Of a stretch of 6,505 nt of DNA, positions 5,473 through 6,505 are shown in pieces. The position numbers and the translations under genes are program-made. Below the pieces are notes generated by a model. It made no database searches. It had not been told where the DNA came from and saw only the letters and a program-made list of their open reading frames with translations. Every line of letters starts with the position of its first letter. Positions within the stretch are counted from its first letter, which is position 1. The stretch comes from Alphaproteobacteria bacterium. GTDB lineage: Bacteria > Pseudomonadota > Alphaproteobacteria > RF32 > CAG-239. The stretch is from positions 1 through 6,505 of the forward strand of contig JAFUXW010000268.1 of the NCBI GenBank assembly GCA_017477035.1, read 5' to 3'.

Positions 5473-6505
5473 TTAATCTTTCTTTCTCAAAGTAGGAAAA
5501 GCTATCACATCACGAATTGTATCGGCTCCGGTGAACAAAATCGCTACACGATCTATCCCCATTCCCATACCGCCGCACGGTGGAAACCCATTTTCCAAAG
5601 CATTAAGAAAATCTTCATCAAGCATTTGAGCCTCGTCATCACCATTTTCACGAGCAGCCACTTCCGCCTCAAAACGTTCACGTTGTTCAAGAGGATTTGA
5701 AAGCTCGGAATATGCGCAACCGATTTCCATACCACCGAGATAAGCATCAAAATGTTCCACCAAACGCGGATTTGAGCGATGTGTTTTAGCAAGCGGTGAA
5801 ACATCACGAGGCATATCCATAACAAAAGTCGGTTCAATTAAAAAGGCTTCCACTTTTTCATCAAACACTTCTTGCACGACCTTTCCCCAACAAGTGCAAG
5901 CTCCGGCATCAACCCCTATTGATTTTGCCATTGCCTGCGCTTCTTCCAAAGTATTGGCCTGCATCAAATCAATTCCGGTGTGTTCCTTAATCAAATCAAC
6001 AATGGATTCGCGCTTAAACGGCTTGCTTAAATCTATTTCTCTTTCGCCGAGCGTAATTTTATCGCTACCCAAAACATCTTTAGCGATAAAACGCAATAAA
6101 TCTTCAATTAAATCTGCCATATCATTATAATCTGCATAAGCTTGATATGCTTCTAATCCGGTAAATTCAGGATTATGATTTTTATCAATCCCTTCGTTAC
6201 GGAAGTTGCGACCTATTTCGAACACACGCTCAAAGCCACCTACTACCAATTTTTTCAAATACAATTCCGGAGCAATACGCAAATACAAATCCATATCCAA
6301 AGCATTATGATGTGTAATAAACGGTTTTGCATTAGCTCCGCCCATAATCGGATGCAACATTGGAGTTTCTACTTCCAAAAACTCGTGATTTTCAAAATAA
6401 CGACGAACTGCCGAAGTAATTTTACAACGTTTTTTGAAAATGTCCTTACTGTCTTCGTTCATAATAAAATCGACATAACGCTGACGATAGCGCGCATCTG
6501 TATCG
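5473..6505 (-). CDS. lysS: Lysyl-tRNA synthetase, class II (5' part outside the window)
   Basis: This enzyme attaches lysine to tRNA-Lys using ATP, in the cytosol. The visible 343 or so residues cover the class II catalytic core. The frame stays open to the right edge and reads DTDARYRQRYVDFIMNE, the LysRS segment that follows the anticodon-binding OB fold, so the in-frame ATG at 6462 is internal and not the start. Counting from that methionine: motif 1 is in FLEVETPMLHPIMGGANAKPF (28-48), motif 2 in FERVFEIGRNFRNEG (77-91) followed by HNPEFTGLEAYQAY, and motif 3 in GMGMGIDRVAILFTG (298-312). The C terminus AFPTLRKKD is the normal family end. About 150 N-terminal residues are missing. The deacetylase gene follows after 12 bases, so the two probably form an operon; the promoter lies outside the window. 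Confidence 0.96.
   Translation of the reverse strand, partial: DTDARYRQRYVDFIMNEDSKDIFKKRCKITSAVRRYFENHEFLEVETPMLHPIMGGANAKPFITHHNALDMDLYLRIAPELYLKKLVVGGFERVFEIGRNFRNEGIDKNHNPEFTGLEAYQAYADYNDMADLIEDLLRFIAKDVLGSDKITLGEREIDLSKPFKRESIVDLIKEHTGIDLMQANTLEEAQAMAKSIGVDAGACTCWGKVVQEVFDEKVEAFLIEPTFVMDMPRDVSPLAKTHRSNPRLVEHFDAYLGGMEIGCAYSELSNPLEQRERFEAEVAARENGDDEAQMLDEDFLNALENGFPPCGGMGMGIDRVAILFTGADTIRDVIAFPTLRKKD

Noticed and set aside
6460..6462. Start codon of lysS at the ATG at 6462
   Set aside because: The reading frame continues upstream to the edge with typical LysRS sequence (ARYRQRYVD), so this methionine is internal and the gene is cut by the window.

Overview
The window looks like a piece of an AT-rich bacterial genome, most probably a host-associated or metagenomic alphaproteobacterium. 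This is an inference. It rests on the DUF2924 plus large serine recombinase pair, which is typical of alphaproteobacteria, on a tRNA-Glu with an encoded CCA end, and on Shine-Dalgarno led genes with ordinary sigma70-type promoters. The class II lysyl-tRNA synthetase is slightly unexpected for that class, so the assignment is provisional.

Positions 1-1289 carry an IS110-superfamily insertion sequence of the IS1111 type, transcribed rightward. Its DEDD/serine transposase (202-1122) is intact. It is followed by about 165 bases of non-coding DNA with a clean promoter and stacked hairpins, where IS1111-type elements encode their guide RNA (bridge RNA / seekRNA). The first 120 bases are a perfect spacer-free palindrome that begins exactly at the first base of the window. 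It is either an assembly fold-back or one half of a real head-to-head inverted structure. The 5' leader also holds a 12-bp stem with one bulge.

Positions 1290-3622 hold a leftward three-gene operon: a 50-residue unknown protein, a DUF2924 protein and a 562-residue large serine recombinase. The genes overlap or abut, which implies translational coupling. This is a site-specific recombination module, probably left by an integrated element. A candidate terminator lies between its end and the convergent IS. Positions 3623-3938 are non-coding and contain several copies, in both orientations, of a GCGGTGGCAAC-like motif that could be recombinase or regulator sites.

Positions 3939-4094 form a complete leftward tRNA-Glu(UUC) unit, with a TTGACG/TATATA promoter, the tRNA with CCA, and a strong intrinsic terminator. 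Positions 4125-6505 are core chromosome: lysS (class II LysRS, with its 5' part beyond the right edge) followed 12 bases later by a membrane-anchored divergent polysaccharide deacetylase of the YibQ/PF04748 family. The right side is therefore stable housekeeping DNA. The mobile part lies immediately downstream of tRNA-Glu and extends to the left edge.
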